Source of the DNA: Dipteris shenzhenensis
Taxonomy: Eukaryota; Polypodiophyta; Polypodiopsida; Gleicheniales
Assembly (NCBI GenBank): GCA_047967505.1
Contig: CM106541.1
DNA length: 64,000 nt
Reading direction: 5' to 3' (one strand)
This document shows positions 34,249 to 44,660 of this stretch, one piece after another. The position numbers and the translations under genes were made by a program. The notes below the pieces were generated by a model that was not told where the DNA came from, ran no database searches, and saw only the letters and a program-made list of their open reading frames with translations. The stretch's first letter is position 1; each line of letters opens with the position of its first letter.

Positions 34249-36928
34249 CTGGACCATCTCATCATTCAAGCTTTCATGGCGGTGGCAATCTAATGAAGGC
34301 ATGCAATATTCCCAGCTTACCTGCAAAATTGGTACACTTGGACGTCGACCCACTGCGTACCTTAAGACCTTGCCTTTATACCAACCATTGATAGCCCCGA
34401 CACATTCGAGCTTAGAGGGGTGCAAGATACTACCCTTTTTGATTGACTTCTATCCAAGGAGAGCATGCCGGATGCTAATGATAAAGAAGGAGAAACGCAA
34501 CAGAAGTGTCGTGCCATAAGTTGCTGCGTCTACTTTGCTTATATTAAGTTCTACTTTTCAGATCGTAATTTTCCCCGTTTGCCAGGGTAGTTACATCAAT
34601 GGATGCTCGCCTTACGACCTCAATACCGCTGCTCGCTTGCAAGCATATCCTTCCTTGTATCGTCTTCGATGCAACACCATCTTCCCTCCGCTAATCACTT
34701 ACCTCTCATCAACTAGAATACCCTCTCTAGGCGCAGTTCTGATTAGGATTTCATGTACGCATGCGGACCGCATTGAACACGTGATACTCGTACAAGCGTT
34801 CCGTACAGACCCATGGGCAGGGATGGAGAGCTCAGATGACACATTCGTCTAGTGCTCTGGAGATAAGAACAGCTTCTGATGGAGAAATATTGTGTCACCC
34901 ATGTCAAAATTGTTTAAATTCACATTTGTTGCGCAGATTGTCATACTTTATATCAGCTGGCAGCCTTTTTTCAGCTGACTGAAACACGAACTTTGATACA
35001 TTTTCGATAGGCAAGGATTCGTTACAGATATAGAATGATTACTTCATAGCTGGATTGGATGGCGATGGTTCACTGCCTTGGAAGCACATCCCAGGGGGAG
35101 TCTGCTTTATAATTGTCCTTTTATAAATGAACATTGCCGGGGGGAGCTCTTTAAAAGGTGACTTCTAACTTCCTGGATTATTTTGCAGTCCTGGGGAATG
35201 CTCTGACATATTCAAATTGCTGAAATTAGGTGTTCTGTTTAGAAAACATCTTCTGAGTAAAGCCAGCTAACCCTTCCCGTTGATGCAATTCAGTCTAGTA
35301 AGACCAGAGAGGTCCTTTGATCTGCTGTTTGATAGACTCAATGGACATTGGTGATGATTCATAAGCAACGTTTCTTTTCATCTTTGGAAGCTTTACAGAT
35401 GGTTTTGACTTCATATATACGATTACACAGCAACTATAACAAGAGTCTTACCTATAGGATGCATTGTTGTAATGTTTATCTTCCCCCACGTTCCTTTTTC
35501 CCCCAAGGGATTCTTGATTGGCTGTTTAAGACAATCAATATGTTGGAGCATAGGGCAGCAAACCACCTCTACTACAGTATGATGGTCCCAAGGCTCCTCA
35601 TCACTCTCATATCTCACTGCAACATGTGCATACTAGTGTAAATGAAGAACACACTCAGATGAACTCTATTGGGGTTGAGTTCGAGATGGTGCTTCCATGG
35701 GCTTACGTCCAGTAAAGATGATCATGATGCTTCTTCCTAAATCTGTCTGTTTGTTTATAGGGAAGGAATTGCATCTGCCCTTTCCTTGGTGCCATTCTCA
35801 TTCAATGTGAGGTAATTGTAGCTAGTTCCCAACAACCAGCAGGGCTGCTTGCTCTCTTCCAAAAGAGAGTGGATGCATCGGAAAAGCACAAATTTGAAAG
35901 AAACGATTTTGAAATGCAAAAAAGTGATGCCCTCTTGCTTGTAGATTGAGCTGTCTAGTACCTCTGGTTGTGTGCTAGTGCTGTTCCTACAGTTGTACAG
36001 ACAATTATCGGCAATGCAGGCATGTATGGCCTGTTCTGCTGTATGGCACATTTTGCCTTGGCCTGGGTGCTGTATGGGTGAAGATGAATGTGGCAGGCCG
36101 CAGCCCTGTTGTATACCTGCAGTGCTTTTATATGTGAGAAAGGTCTTGCTCTAAATGTTTACGATGGGAGATTATGTGATTCATGTTGTCTCAAAAGAAC
36201 TGCTGGTACTGAGCAATTCTAGTGAAGAATTGGATCACTTCAATAGGACTTTTGTTCATGCCTATTCTGGCATATATATAGCTCATTTAGATGCATGGTA
36301 AAGGATATGTAGAATCACCTAGCTTGGGTGCTTGGTGGACATATAGCTTGGAGGCTGGGGGCCATTTAGCTTGTTAGTCGTACCCAGCTAGCTTGTGAGT
36401 AGAGACCAGCTGTTTGTGGTTTGAAGGCCAACTAACTTGTGGAAGAGAAAGCCTCTGTGTTTTAGAGCATGGAAGGCGAGCACTGTGAGGTGCCTTCAGC
36501 CAGTCAGAGATTCTTGTATGGTAAAATCTTAATCTTTATTTTTGTCCCGAGGGATACTGGATTTATTGTGCGGGTTGGGCACTCTGATTTTGCATTTTCT
36601 GAGAGGCTGAGAGCTTGCTGGTCTGCTATCAATGCTAGTGAATGTATAAAAATGTTGAACGCCTCAAGGATTCAAAGATATTCTTTGTGTTCTGCAATTA
36701 GGTACATTGAAGTAAGGACTGCCACAGGTTCCCTTAAGGCAAGGACTTTTTAAAACTTGGACATCCTAGTGAGTTTCTCATATTAACAAAGCTAACAAGA
36801 AAAGCTCTCACGCTTCTTGTGAGTTTCTTAGGGAACATATTTAGAAGTATACATTTTTTTCCATAATTGTTCAACCCCCCCATGTACATACAGGTTTGAA
36901 AATATCAAATTTAAAGCTCTCCTCTGTA
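34249..36928. other. 2.7-kb segment present only in copy A
   Basis: In copy B the bases equivalent to 34241-34248 (TCTCTTAC) join directly to the equivalent of 36929 (TATTCrTAAAC). The segment has no supported gene. Frames at 34535-34852, 35348-35641 and 36469-36753 lack motifs. It leads towards the intact PPR gene and may contain part of its regulatory region. Confidence 0.85.
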
Positions 36929-37572
36929 TATTCGTAAACTATATCGGATACATATTTTTTTAATCCCCCCATGTATGTGAACATTTACAATTTGAATTTA
37001 AAGAGTCCTCCATTGATTAGGGTACATTGTTAAAAATGTATAAGTAACCGCCTGAGGAGTATATAAGCTACCTCGCAATAGGCTAGCCCCCACAATCTTG
37101 AAAGGTTTATGGCTCTTCTATTACCTGAACTGCTCTAGCCACCACCCTCCATTGGAAAAAATAACAAAGGGAAAAGAAATGATTCTATTTGTACTCTCTT
37201 ATATCGGAGAAATTTTTTTATTGTGCTATTTCAAATACGTAGCTCTATGTACTCATCTCTAGAGTTCCTTGTATGTCAATGTGGCAATTTGCCAAAAATC
37301 TAATTGTGATTGTTGATGAACCAACCATTTCTCCATGGTGCTAGCAGAAGTCCTTAAATATATTTAGATTCTAATCCTTGTCATGTTCCGCACAGGTTGC
37401 ACTACAATTCGTTTGGTGTAATTAACTCCTTTATTGCAAGGTGTAAGAGTGAATATCTCAAAATGCTCTCCAGTGAATTTATATTTTGGGGAGAATTCAT
37501 GTTAAGGTGTCTTTTTCTCGGGCTTCGATTGCTGTGCATTAATTGTATTGGAATCTTTGTGATTGACACAAG
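36929..37572 (+). other. Upstream region of the PPR gene
   Basis: The first 170 bp are still part of the duplication (matched at 57185-57359). Beyond 37100 the sequence is unique and AT-rich. It holds TATATAAGC near 37060 in the duplicated part, but there is no evidence that it is the PPR promoter. Confidence 0.35.
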
Positions 37573-40101
37573 ATGATGAAAGTGACATTCTTTCTGGCAG
37601 GTTTGAGAAACTTATGTGCTCAAGGACAGCTTCATGAAGCATTCCAGACTACCTGCATGGATCAGCAAGGAACTCATGTTTCAATTAAAACTATATATTG
37701 CCGTCTACGGGAGTGCATCAACAGCAAAGATTTGGCAGCGGGCATGGAAGTTTATTGCCTCATTAGGAGGCATGGATTTGATTCCGATACTGTCTTAGGG
37801 GGGCACCTTATTCACTTGTTTGTGTTGTGTGGCAAGTTGTCAGAAGCAAACCAAGTATTTAGCAAGCTTTCCAACCCAAACTTGATTACATGGAGTGCCA
37901 TTATCTCAGCAAATGCCAAACTCGGCCAAACCGAGGTAGCCATAAATCTGTACCACCAAATGCGAAAGTCAAGCATAAAACCCAACGCACGTGTATTTGC
38001 TGCTGTCCTGAAGGCATGCTCCTCTGTTCCAGCCCTTGATCAGGGAAAACTGTTTCATGGCCATATAATTGAGAGTGGTTGTGTAGTGGACTTATTTACT
38101 GCAAACCCACTTATTGATATGTATGCCAAATGTGGGAGCCTTGAAGATGCACGCAATGTGTTCGACAAATTGGCAAAGCCGGATGTGGTAACATGGAATT
38201 CAATGATTACAGGATACACACACAATGGATGTGGTGAGGAGGCTCTCCAACTATTTCAGGATATGCATCGAGAGGGTTTTGAGCCAGATAAGATAACATT
38301 CATATGCACTTTAAAAGCATGTGCCAGTGTTGGAGCCAGAGATCTAGGCAAGCTAGTTCATGCCTATGTAATTGAAAGAGGTCTTCAAATGGATGTATGT
38401 ATTGGAAACACCCTCATTGATATGTATTCCAAATGTGGAAATATCAAGGATGCACGGATGGTGTTCAACATTTTACCAAATAAAAGTGTGGTATCATGGA
38501 ATGCAATGATTGCAGGATATGCTCAGCATGGACATGGTCAGGAAGCGTTTGGGATCTTTTATAAAATGCAACAGCAGTGCATGGAACCAAACAATGCAAC
38601 TCATGTTAGCATATTAAAAGCATGCTCGAGTGTAGCAGACCTCGATCAAGGTCAGCTGATTCATTCTCTTGTCATAGAAAGTGGCTCCGAGTTGGATGTA
38701 TGTATTGGTAGTATGCTCGTTGACATGTATACCAAATGTGGGAGTCTTGATGATGCATGCAGGGTGTTTGACAAATTGCCACAACGAGACGTGGTGATGT
38801 GGAGTGCAATGATTGCAGGATATGTTCACAACGGGTATGGTGATCAGGCTCTTCATGTCTTTGAACAAATGCAACGACTGGGTATTGAAGCAAATGATGT
38901 CACATATATCAGTGTTTTGAAAGCATGTTCCAGCATAGCATCCCTCCATCAGGGCAGGCTAATTCACAGTCTTATCAAAGGCACTGATTTTGGGTTGGAT
39001 ACATGTGTTGGGAATGCCCTCATCGATATGTATGCCAAATGTGGTAGTCTTGAGGATGCACGTCGGGTGTTTGACAAGTTGCCAAGGAGGAGTGTAGTGA
39101 CGTGGAATTCAATGGTTTCAGGAAATAACCAGCATGGGAATGGTGAAGAGGCTCTGTTTCTTTTTCAGCAAATGTTAAAGGAGGGCTTCAAGCCAAATAA
39201 TATAACCTTTCTTTGCATATTGAGAGCATGCTCCATCATAGCAGCCTTAGCTCAGGGCAAATTGATTCATGCTCATATTATCAAAAGTGATTTAGAAGTT
39301 AACATGCTCGTTGGTAATACCCTTGTTGATATGTATGTCAAGTGTGGAAGCCTAGAGGATGCGTGCAAGTTGTTTGACAAATCATCAAAGCAAGATATTG
39401 TGGTGTGGAGTGCAATCATTGCAGGATATGCCCAGCATGGTGATTATAAGATGGCCCTGCAAGTTTTTAAGGACATGCAACAAGAAGGTTTGAAGCCAAA
39501 TAATGTAACATTTGTTTCTCTTCTTTCTGCATGCAATCGTGCAGGGCTTGTGGATGCAAGTTTCTATCACTTCAAATCCATGAACAGAGACTATGGCATT
39601 GCACCAACCTTTGAGCATTACAACTGTATGGTTGACCTTCTTGGGCGTGTTGGTTGTTTGAATGAGGCGGAATATTTGCTTCAAACCATGCCATTTGAAC
39701 CGAACCTTGTTGTGTTGACCTCTTTGCTCAGTCACTGCAAAACACATGGTAATGTAGAGCTAGGGAAAAGGTGCTTTGGGTTTATAAATACAACAGATAG
39801 TCCACAGGCATCAGCTTATGTGCTCATGTTGAACATTTATGCTGGTGCTGGCATGTGTGATGACGCAGACAAAATTTCAGAACTGAGGACATGTTCATGT
39901 GCATGGAAAAAGCCAGGGCAGGCCTTTATTGAGCTTGAGAACGAGGTGCAGGAATTTGTAGTGGGAGATACGAGCCACCCACAAAAGGATAGTATATATA
40001 CAAAGGTGAACAGGTTGAGTATGGTAATGACAGACCAAGGATATGTGCCACGTTTGGAATTGATGCTGCAGCTAGAGGAAGAGAAGGGGGATCCGTTGTA
40101 G
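37573..40101 (+). CDS. PLS-class PPR protein, E/E+ type, lacking DYW
   Basis: An 842-residue intronless frame, presumably a sequence-specific RNA-binding protein of plastid or mitochondrion acting in C-to-U editing or RNA processing. Six S-type repeats with MYxKCGSLEDA wording are at about residues 82, 183, 284, 385, 487 and 588. They sit between L and P repeats (VVTWNSMITGY, PNNITFLCIL) at a PLS period of about 101 residues. A degenerate last repeat (MVDLLGRVGCLNEAEYLL) leads into E1/E2 (about 705-790: HGNVELGKR, YVLMLNIYAGAGM) and E+ (FVVGDTSHPQ, YVPRLELMLQLEEEK), then stops where DYW would begin. No HSEKLA or CxDCH follows the stop. An in-frame TGA precedes the ATG. TTCTTTCTGGCAG (37588-37600) could be a splice acceptor, so an upstream targeting exon is possible. 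If it acts in editing, DYW activity would have to be supplied in trans. Confidence 0.92.
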   Translation: MMKVTFFLAGLRNLCAQGQLHEAFQTTCMDQQGTHVSIKTIYCRLRECINSKDLAAGMEVYCLIRRHGFDSDTVLGGHLIHLFVLCGKLSEANQVFSKLSNPNLITWSAIISANAKLGQTEVAINLYHQMRKSSIKPNARVFAAVLKACSSVPALDQGKLFHGHIIESGCVVDLFTANPLIDMYAKCGSLEDARNVFDKLAKPDVVTWNSMITGYTHNGCGEEALQLFQDMHREGFEPDKITFICTLKACASVGARDLGKLVHAYVIERGLQMDVCIGNTLIDMYSKCGNIKDARMVFNILPNKSVVSWNAMIAGYAQHGHGQEAFGIFYKMQQQCMEPNNATHVSILKACSSVADLDQGQLIHSLVIESGSELDVCIGSMLVDMYTKCGSLDDACRVFDKLPQRDVVMWSAMIAGYVHNGYGDQALHVFEQMQRLGIEANDVTYISVLKACSSIASLHQGRLIHSLIKGTDFGLDTCVGNALIDMYAKCGSLEDARRVFDKLPRRSVVTWNSMVSGNNQHGNGEEALFLFQQMLKEGFKPNNITFLCILRACSIIAALAQGKLIHAHIIKSDLEVNMLVGNTLVDMYVKCGSLEDACKLFDKSSKQDIVVWSAIIAGYAQHGDYKMALQVFKDMQQEGLKPNNVTFVSLLSACNRAGLVDASFYHFKSMNRDYGIAPTFEHYNCMVDLLGRVGCLNEAEYLLQTMPFEPNLVVLTSLLSHCKTHGNVELGKRCFGFINTTDSPQASAYVLMLNIYAGAGMCDDADKISELRTCSCAWKKPGQAFIELENEVQEFVVGDTSHPQKDSIYTKVNRLSMVMTDQGYVPRLELMLQLEEEKGDPL

Positions 40102-40453
40102 ACAACCTTGGGATCTAGTAGAAAATTTTAATTCCTGGGTGCACTTTAGGGGCCCAACTTTTTTGGTATGAGTGCCCTGTAAATCGTGTTAGTGTGAGAA
40201 ATCCAGAATTGAAATGTGAGGAAGAGAGAATCTTTCAACAGCTGCTGCACTCCTGGAATGTAACGGATACATCCTGGAAATCTAGTGGGTATCTTTCCAA
40301 CGTATGTCGAAATCTGGGACTCAAAGTCACAGTGGTCCAATCTGTACACCACTAAGGAGGCTGCAGAGATTGAACAGACGAAAATTCATATGCTAGGTTC
40401 CTTGTCCCTGTGAGGGGCCTAGGTGCAATATCTTCAACACACCTAGGGGTGCG
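40102..40453 (+). other. 3' flank of the PPR gene
   Basis: No DYW-coding sequence, no second gene and no strong polyadenylation motif were seen between the PPR stop codon and the LTR element. Confidence 0.5.
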
Positions 40454-40458
40454 GTTGG

Positions 40459-41768
40459 TGTTAGAAATGACCCAACAGAGGGTACACGCAGCGGAAGACT
40501 TATAGTAATGCCCAGGAGCTCACACAGTGTGCGGTGTGGGTGTGGAATCACAAACTTCTTTACTATGTGCGTCACATAGATGTGCAGACTCATCAATAGA
40601 CAATGAACTAACCAGATAGAGAAACCACCAAAATATATATTTTTGTCCACAACTATGGACACAATACAAAAGAGACAGATTTAGAGTCCCACCAATGATG
40701 TGGTCCTCTGATCTTACCACAAGGTCCTTCTCCTATCTGCTGGCTATCTCTAGACTCGAGTCCGCGTGCTCCACCTCGAGCTTCTGTAGACTTTCCGTCT
40801 AGTGTGTTCTTCTCCACCTTACTGCCTGTGAATCAGCCTAGGTGGGCAGCCCCTGCCAAGCTTTATCTACAGCACACAGATCCTTGTTCCACTGCTCCAA
40901 CCTGCTTGTGAATGGCTGCTCCAGAAGATGATGATCTCAGCAACCTTCTGCCCTAGAAGACAGTCTAGGTTCAGCCTCTCCCTGGAGCTAAGTCTGCAGC
41001 ACTCTTTAGGTCTCCTTCACCTCCTGGGAAAAGGCCCAAGGAAGCCCTATCTGCTGCTCCTGTCTGCTCCTCCAAAGCTGCTCTGCTGGATGAGAAATGA
41101 GGCCTGAAGCCTCTCCTTTTATAGGCCCTGAGGCCTGGCAAAAATACCGACCAGTCTGCCCTGACTGGGCCGACTGGACAGACCAGGTTGGCTGGCCCAA
41201 CCGACCTGGTTGGCTCAGCCCAACCAGCCCTATACAAGGGCCCTTTTCTGGCCCTTTGTTCCATGCAGGGTCCAGCTCCTTTGCTGCTGTCCTGCCACCT
41301 GCCAGCCCTGCTTGCAAGCCATAGACCTGCCCATAGGCCCCCACTATACTGCGCCTTGCTGCAGCCCTTTGGCGGCGCCTTGCTGCAGCCCTTTGGCGGC
41401 GCCTTGTCCTGGCCGTACCTCTTCCGTACACTGCCCTGCAGCAGCCCGTACAGATCCGTACAGCTTTGTACCCTGCTCCGTACACATGCTGATGTCAGCG
41501 CGCCTTTCATAGGGTCCTGCTGCAGTCCACTGAGTGCCTCATGCCAGGCCTGATCCAAGACACTGTGTCCCCGCCATCTTCCTACACATGAGCTGCTCCT
41601 GATGCAACCTTTCATCCTTGGGATACCCCACCAACCATGAATGCTCCAGATCTGTCCCAGATCCACACATCCAGGTGATCTCTCTTTGGGCACATCCTGC
41701 CCTAGGTCTCCCTCCCCCACGCTCTCCTCATTTGGGGGCTTACAGATGGGGAGGTGACCTTTCCAACA
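40459..41768 (-). repeat. 3' LTR of the non-autonomous element
   Basis: A 1310-bp LTR, highly similar to 42322-43591. It differs mainly by an extra 48 bp at 41351-41398. On the minus strand it has TATAAAAGG (41115-41123). The 249-residue minus-strand frame inside it is not conserved in length in the other LTR and is taken as non-coding. Confidence 0.95.
41351..41398. repeat. Two exact 24-bp units in one LTR
   Basis: GCGCCTTGCTGCAGCCCTTT plus GGCG, 41351-41374 and 41375-41398, followed by the start of a third (GCGCCTTG). The other LTR has only that last piece (near 43219). Confidence 0.93.
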
Positions 41769-42321
41769 CCCCCTCTCACCGACACATCTAGGCCCAATGC
41801 CAACACGTCGATGACGATGCTCCAGTAACTCCCTGGTTGTAGTCCTCTGGAACCTTTCGGGGTCGAAATCTTTTCCTAGCTTTTCATCTAGTGGCTCCTA
41901 CTCCACCAGGTCCGGTTCCGCTTCCGCACACCATCCTGGTACACAAGTCCATCTTTGGTAGCACCTCCTGGTACCACCTCCTTCAGTCACGTTCCCGCCT
42001 CTGAACTCGAGCAATCCAGCTGTCACGATCTTCCAGTTGTCCCCCTCATAATGAGTGAACAACCTGGAGTCTTCCAGGCACCATGCTCTGACCTGTCCTT
42101 CCTCTGGCAAGGTCTGCAACAAAAGTACATCTCCAGATAACCTGGACTGCGAACTTTAAATGCACCTGACTGAACCTGAGTCACCCTCCTTCTCGCAAGG
42201 GCACAATCCTCCAGTCGTGGAAGTCGATTCCCTAGAGCTTCTGAATCAGGGTCGTCCTTCAGCAAGGTCCCTGCCTTCAGGCTCCCACACCTGTGAGCCT
42301 CCTACTTGGGCTCTAATACCA
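41769..42321 (-). other. Internal domain of the non-autonomous element
   Basis: 553 bp. On the minus strand it starts with the primer site and ends in a polypurine tract (41769-41780, GGTGAGAGGGGG). Two overlapping minus-strand frames (42023-42265, 80 residues; 41898-42122, 74 residues) show no gag, protease or polymerase motif. A packaging signal is expected here but cannot be recognised by eye. Confidence 0.85.
42308..42321 (-). other. Primer-binding site of the non-autonomous element
   Basis: On the minus strand TGGTATTAGAGCCC directly abuts the 5' LTR. It matches the Met-tRNA-type site TGGTATCAGAGC with one change. Confidence 0.88.
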
Positions 42322-43591
42322 TGTTAGAAATGACCCAATAGAGGGTACACGCAGCGGAAGACTTATAGTAATGCCCAGGAGCTCACACAGTGTGCGGTGT
42401 GGGTGTGGAATCACAAACTTCTTTACTTATGTGCGTCACATAGATGTGCAGACTCATCAATAGACAATGAACCAACCAAATTAGAAACCACCAAAATATA
42501 TATTTCCGTCCACAACTATGGACACAATACAAAAGAGACAGATCCAGAGTCCCACCAATGATGTGGTCCTCTGATCTTACCACAAGATCCTTCTCCTATT
42601 TGCTGGCTATCTCTAGACTCGAGTCCGCGTCGTGCTCCACCTCGAGCTTCTGTAGACTTTCCGTCTAGTGTGTTCTTCTCCACCTGACTACCTGTGAATC
42701 AGCCTAGGTGGGCAGCCCCTGCCAAGCTTTATCTGCAGCACACAGATCCCTGTTCCACTGCTCCAACTTGCTTGTGAATGGCTGCTCCAGAAGATGATGA
42801 TCTCAGCAACCTTCTGCCCTAGAAGACAGTCTAGGTTCAGCCTCTCCCTAGAGCTAAGTCTGCGCAGCACTCTTTAGTTCTCCTTCACCTCCTAGGAAAA
42901 GGCCCAAGGAAGCCCTATCTGCTGCTCCTGTCTGCTCCTCCAAAGCTGCTCTGCTGGATGAGAAATGAGGCCTGAAGCCTCTCCTTTTATAGGCCCTGAG
43001 GCCTGGCAAAAATACCGACCAGTCTGCCCTGACTGGGCCGACTGGACAGACCAGGTTGGCTGGCCCAACCGACCTGGTTGGCTCAGCCCAACCAGCGCTA
43101 TATAAGGGCCCTTTGCTGGCCCTTTGTTCCATGCAGGGTCCAGCTCCTTTGCTGCTGTCCTGCCACCTGCCAGCCCTGCTTGCAAGCCATAGACCTGCCC
43201 ATAGACCCTCACTATACTGCGCCTTGTCCTGGCCGTACCTCTTCCGTAGACTGCCCTGCAGCAGCCCGTACAGATCCGTACAGCTTTGTACCCTGCTCCG
43301 TACACATGCTGATGTCAGTGCGCCTTTCATAGGGTCCTGCTGCAGTCCACTGAGTGCTGCCTCATGCCAGGCCTGATCCAAGACACTGTGTCCCTGCCAT
43401 CTTCCTGCACATGAGCTGCTCTTGATGCAACCTTTCATCCTTGGGATACCCCACCAACCATGAATGCTCCAGATCTATCCCAGATCCACACATCCAGGTG
43501 CTCTCTCTTTGGGCACATCCTGCCCTAGGTCTCCCTCCCCCACACTCTCCTCATTTGGGGGCTTACAGATGGGGAGGTGACCTTTCCAACA
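42322..43591 (-). repeat. 5' LTR of the non-autonomous element
   Basis: A 1270-bp LTR. A TATA box (TATAAAAGG on the minus strand) is at 42983-42991, suggesting that transcription starts about 30 bp further along the minus strand. The 194-residue minus-strand frame is the counterpart of the frame in the 3' LTR. Confidence 0.95.
42983..42991 (-). promoter_or_regulatory. TATA box in 5' LTR
   Basis: TATAAAAGG on the minus strand, conserved at the same place in the 3' LTR (41115-41123). It is the likely core promoter of the retroelement. Confidence 0.6.
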
Positions 43592-43596
43592 GTTGG

Positions 43597-44216
43597 ATAG
43601 CGACACAACGGACCTCAGGACATCCAGGTCAGTGTTCACATTAAGAGAGGCTCTAAGATAAAAGACAACCTCATAGGTTCATTTTGGTGAAGGGAGTATC
43701 CTTCTCTTGAGTTTTAATTCAGTTGAGATTCGAGTACTCCTTGGTCTTGTTGATACCCTCTTCTATGTTTCATTTCTCGATGATGTGAACACGCACACAC
43801 ATGCACACAGAGGGTGTGTGCTCTATCTGATCAGCTGGGTGATAGTTGTTCTTTGTTAGAAATGCTTCCTAATTCTTTATATAGTAAAACTGGATAAAAA
43901 TCTTACTTTCATTAACAACAAAGATTTTAAAGTTAATAGGTGCACGTGAAGCAACTTGTTTTATAAGATTACTAGACGATACTGTTTGGTTTCCAGATGT
44001 CCCTCTCAAAGAGAGGCCATCACTCTTGTGGGTCACTAATGCCCATAACCCCAAGCAAGGGGGTCCACCCTTAAATGCTAGACCTAGTCCCCATTGTCTG
44101 TAACTAAACAGTAGGAAAGCATTTCATTTCTTAATAAGCATACTATTGAAAAAAAAAAAGAAATAGTACCAAGCAAGTGGATACATGATGAAGCAGGATG
44201 ACATTCCCTCCGTCTG
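43597..44216. other. No gene recognised
   Basis: Contains a short CA-rich stretch (43790-43810) and an A run (44150-44160). No supported coding frame. Confidence 0.4.
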
Positions 44217-44660
44217 TCATTCGGTTGTCCTCAACTGAAATGCTTTCTCATAAGCATCCAGGATTTCAGGACACTCCTGAAATGTAGCTCTGTCCACCCA
44301 TTGGGCATCGGTGGATGAGAGCCCTCTGAACTTCAAAAGGTACATCTTGCGAGTCGTGCCTCGACATCCCGTAGTGAAGTTATGCAGAATAATTTGCTCT
44401 GGGATCAACAAGATCTCAGTGTCCTCTACTTCAGGTGCATCGTCCAGTGTGGGCTCTTGAGGTGGTTCCCCAATGAAGGGTTTCACCAAGCTTATGTGGA
44501 AGACATCGTGGATCTTCCAATGCTCTAGAAGTCTCAATCGGAGTGAGACATCATTTATTACCTGCAACACCTGAAAAGGACCATAATATCGAAAGGATAG
44601 CTTGAAGTAGATGCGCTTTTTGTCCACTTTGGTTTTTAATCGGGCAATTACTCCTACAGT
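44217..44660 (-). pseudogene. Ty3 integrase C-terminus with chromodomain
   Basis: A minus-strand frame with VDKKRIYFKLSFRYYGPFQV, then RLLEHWKIHDVFHISLVKPF, PEQIILH, and the chromodomain-like YLLKFRGLSSTDAQW followed by FQECPEILDAYE. The first parts are the GPY/F module of Ty3-type integrases. The last matches the chromodomain that targets Ty3/chromovirus-type integration to heterochromatin (L-x-K-W-x-G-L is here LLKFRGL). The frame is open for 136 codons without a stop, but nothing upstream (catalytic core, RT) was found, so it is a 3' fragment of a pol gene. Confidence 0.88.

Larger units (their letters stand above)
32465..34425 (-). pseudogene. PLS-type PPR pseudogene, copy A
   Basis: Reading downward from 34425, the minus strand gives the N-side YASLFRLCASAKAVSDGKRV, then repeated PPR pieces: NAVSWNAIIAACAQNEHGKE, ALQLFDQMQAE, EITFICVVDACSSV, GTRWESVVAMGAALLGMYG and DDTRAVFSEMPWG, in at least five frames with many stops. 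It is a PLS-class organelle-RNA-editing-type PPR gene, different in wording from the intact PPR gene at 37573 (QNGHGKEALQLFDQM here). It is broken by a foreign segment near 33475-33755 and ends inside an incomplete repeat. Copy B carries the same wreck, so it decayed at least partly before the duplication. Confidence 0.85.
17153..37100. other. Segmental duplication, copy A
   Basis: This block is repeated in the same orientation at 45981-57359. Similarity starts at GAGTCAGAGTTTC and stops after CCCACAATCTTG in both. In one aligned stretch of about 117 bp (from about 17221) four differences were counted, so identity is near 95-97% there. Copy A is longer because it holds a Copia element, a tandem duplication, a Copia integrase fragment, a 110-aa ORF region (about 27310-27968), a stretch at about 20530-20940, part of the Pro/Ser-rich tail (about 26635-26893) and a 2.7-kb segment (34249-36928), all absent from copy B. 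Copy B keeps short pieces lost here, for example 54344-54420 and 56848-56930. Confidence 0.95.
40454..43596 (-). mobile_element. Non-autonomous LTR retrotransposon, GTTGG target duplication
   Basis: The element (40459-43591) has two long LTRs (1310 and 1270 bp) around an internal part of only 553 bp, flanked by the perfect 5-bp duplication GTTGG (40454-40458 and 43592-43596). LTR ends on the minus strand are TGTTGG and CTAACA. The primer site and polypurine tract place it on the minus strand. No gag or pol motif is present, so mobilisation would need proteins from another element. The proportions fit neither a classical TRIM (short LTRs) nor a LARD (long interior). It inserted about 350 bp downstream of the PPR stop codon. 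Confidence 0.95.

Noticed and set aside
40971-41720. 249-residue minus-strand frame in the non-autonomous element
   Set aside because: Lies wholly inside an LTR, spans its TATA box and is 55 residues shorter in the sister LTR; GC-rich sequence gives long chance frames.
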